Program-made: the position numbers and the translations under genes | Origin: Flavipsychrobacter sp. | Lineage (GTDB): Bacteria; Bacteroidota; Bacteroidia; Chitinophagales; Chitinophagaceae | Direction: 5' to 3' | DNA length: 5,205 nt | Assembly: GCA_021156265.1 (NCBI GenBank) | Contig: JAJNBR010000225.1 | Location: 1-5,205 of the forward strand | Shown: one piece after another, positions 4,632 to 5,205 of the stretch | Layout of the letters: every line of letters starts with the position of its first letter | Position numbering within the stretch: the first letter of the stretch is position 1 | The notes under the pieces: generated by a model | Database searches by the model: none | Told to the model about the DNA's origin: nothing | Seen by the model: the letters and a program-made list of their open reading frames with translations, nothing else

Positions 4632-5198
4632 ATGAAAAAACTAAGCTTAACCTGGCCGCTCGCACTACTGTTCCTGGTGGTATCATTCCTTGGTGCCTGT
4701 GCTAAAGACGAAGATGATCCGGTCCCGAATAACACTACAGTTGATCCGCCCTGGGAAGAAATAGTAGAGGCGTCCAACTTCTTTATCAACTCTACCAGCA
4801 TCGTGATGCACGACAACGAGTTTAGGGACGACCTGTACAATGCGTACATTCTTCCGTCGGCTATGCCTGACGAGGACTACGAAACGTATACCATCTCTAT
4901 CCTGGCCGCAAGCGACCCTGCGTACACCATCGAGCTAAGCAATATTGTGGCCAAAGTAATATCCGGTCCCAACATGACAGACAATATGCTCGTCAGCTCA
5001 ACGTACACAGACGAAACGGAAGTACGCGACAAAGCGTATGCACGCTACAGGCTCGACCTGCGGGATAACCAGCGCATCGCCAACGCCGAAACCTTCCATA
5101 AACTGTTTTGCGACCTTACCATCACTTACAAAGACGCTAAAACCAAAAAGGTAATGAGCACACGCGATGTCACCGTTGAAGTCTTTCCAAAACCATAA
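4632..5198 (+). CDS. Lipoprotein of unknown function with surface-export signal
   Basis: The product has 188 residues from the ATG at 4632. The lipoprotein signal peptide is clear: MKK, a hydrophobic core, and lipobox LGAC with C23 as lipid anchor. The following AKDEDD is a good match to the Bacteroidota export signal, so the protein is probably on the cell surface or outer membrane. A short proline/asparagine/threonine linker (to about 40) leads to a mature part rich in acidic and beta-prone residues (for example YETYTISILAASD, TRDVTVEVFP). It has only one further cysteine and no catalytic motif. I do not recognise the family. The frame is open further upstream with a TTG at 4593, but ATG 4632 is chosen because the MKK signal peptide starts there. 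It follows the methyltransferase-like gene by 106 bases and has its own candidate regulatory dyad. The gene is complete: TAA at 5196-5198. Confidence 0.8.
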   Translation: MKKLSLTWPLALLFLVVSFLGACAKDEDDPVPNNTTVDPPWEEIVEASNFFINSTSIVMHDNEFRDDLYNAYILPSAMPDEDYETYTISILAASDPAYTIELSNIVAKVISGPNMTDNMLVSSTYTDETEVRDKAYARYRLDLRDNQRIANAETFHKLFCDLTITYKDAKTKKVMSTRDVTVEVFPKP

Positions 5199-5205
5199 CC
5201 AGTAC

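Noticed and set aside
4457..4849. 130-codon open frame on the minus strand
   Set aside because: It spans the end of one plus-strand gene and the start of another, with no supporting motif.

Overview
The window looks like chromosomal DNA from a Bacteroidota bacterium, most likely a Chitinophagaceae-type organism. Three things support this. Genes are preceded by TAnnTTTG-like -7 elements with a TTG about 20 bases upstream, rather than by Shine-Dalgarno sequences. Two lipoproteins carry an acidic/lysine-rich stretch right after the lipobox cysteine, which is the Bacteroidota surface-export signal. The single-domain response regulator, PAS-LuxR regulator and small CxxC proteins are also typical of the phylum. 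Family-level placement is inference; no rRNA or marker gene is present.

Layout, left to right: (1) 1-138, minus strand: the N-terminus of a PAS-domain signalling protein, cut by the window edge. (2) 139-392: a divergent intergenic region with a short orphan reading frame that may be a gene remnant. (3) 393-806, plus: a stand-alone CheY-like receiver whose predicted promoter would give an almost leaderless mRNA. (4) 1084-1257, plus: a 57-residue protein with a CxxC...HxH metal-binding pattern. (5) 1327-1701, minus: a small exported protein that ends convergently with (4); a strong terminator hairpin lies between them and abuts the stop codon of (4). (6) 1969-2661, plus: a PAS-like sensor fused to a LuxR-type DNA-binding domain. 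(7) 2848-3441, plus: a lipoprotein with one EGF-like module, ten perfect SSGGT repeats and a cysteine-containing C-terminal module. (8) 3473-4525, plus: a polytopic membrane protein ending in an isoprenylcysteine-methyltransferase (ICMT)-like domain, 31 bases downstream of (7). (9) 4632-5198, plus: a second, unrecognised lipoprotein.

Functionally, the left half is signal transduction: a PAS sensor fragment, a lone receiver and a one-component PAS-LuxR regulator. The right half is cell envelope: two probable surface lipoproteins flanking a membrane methyltransferase-like protein. A co-transcribed pair (7)-(8) is plausible from spacing, but a functional link between the two halves is not shown by the sequence. 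No mobile element, CRISPR array, tRNA or rRNA was seen. No convincing new multi-gene system is evident. The most unusual items are the EGF/SSGGT lipoprotein with its structured leader, the long ICMT-like protein next to it, and the small metal-binding-type protein with its shared terminator.
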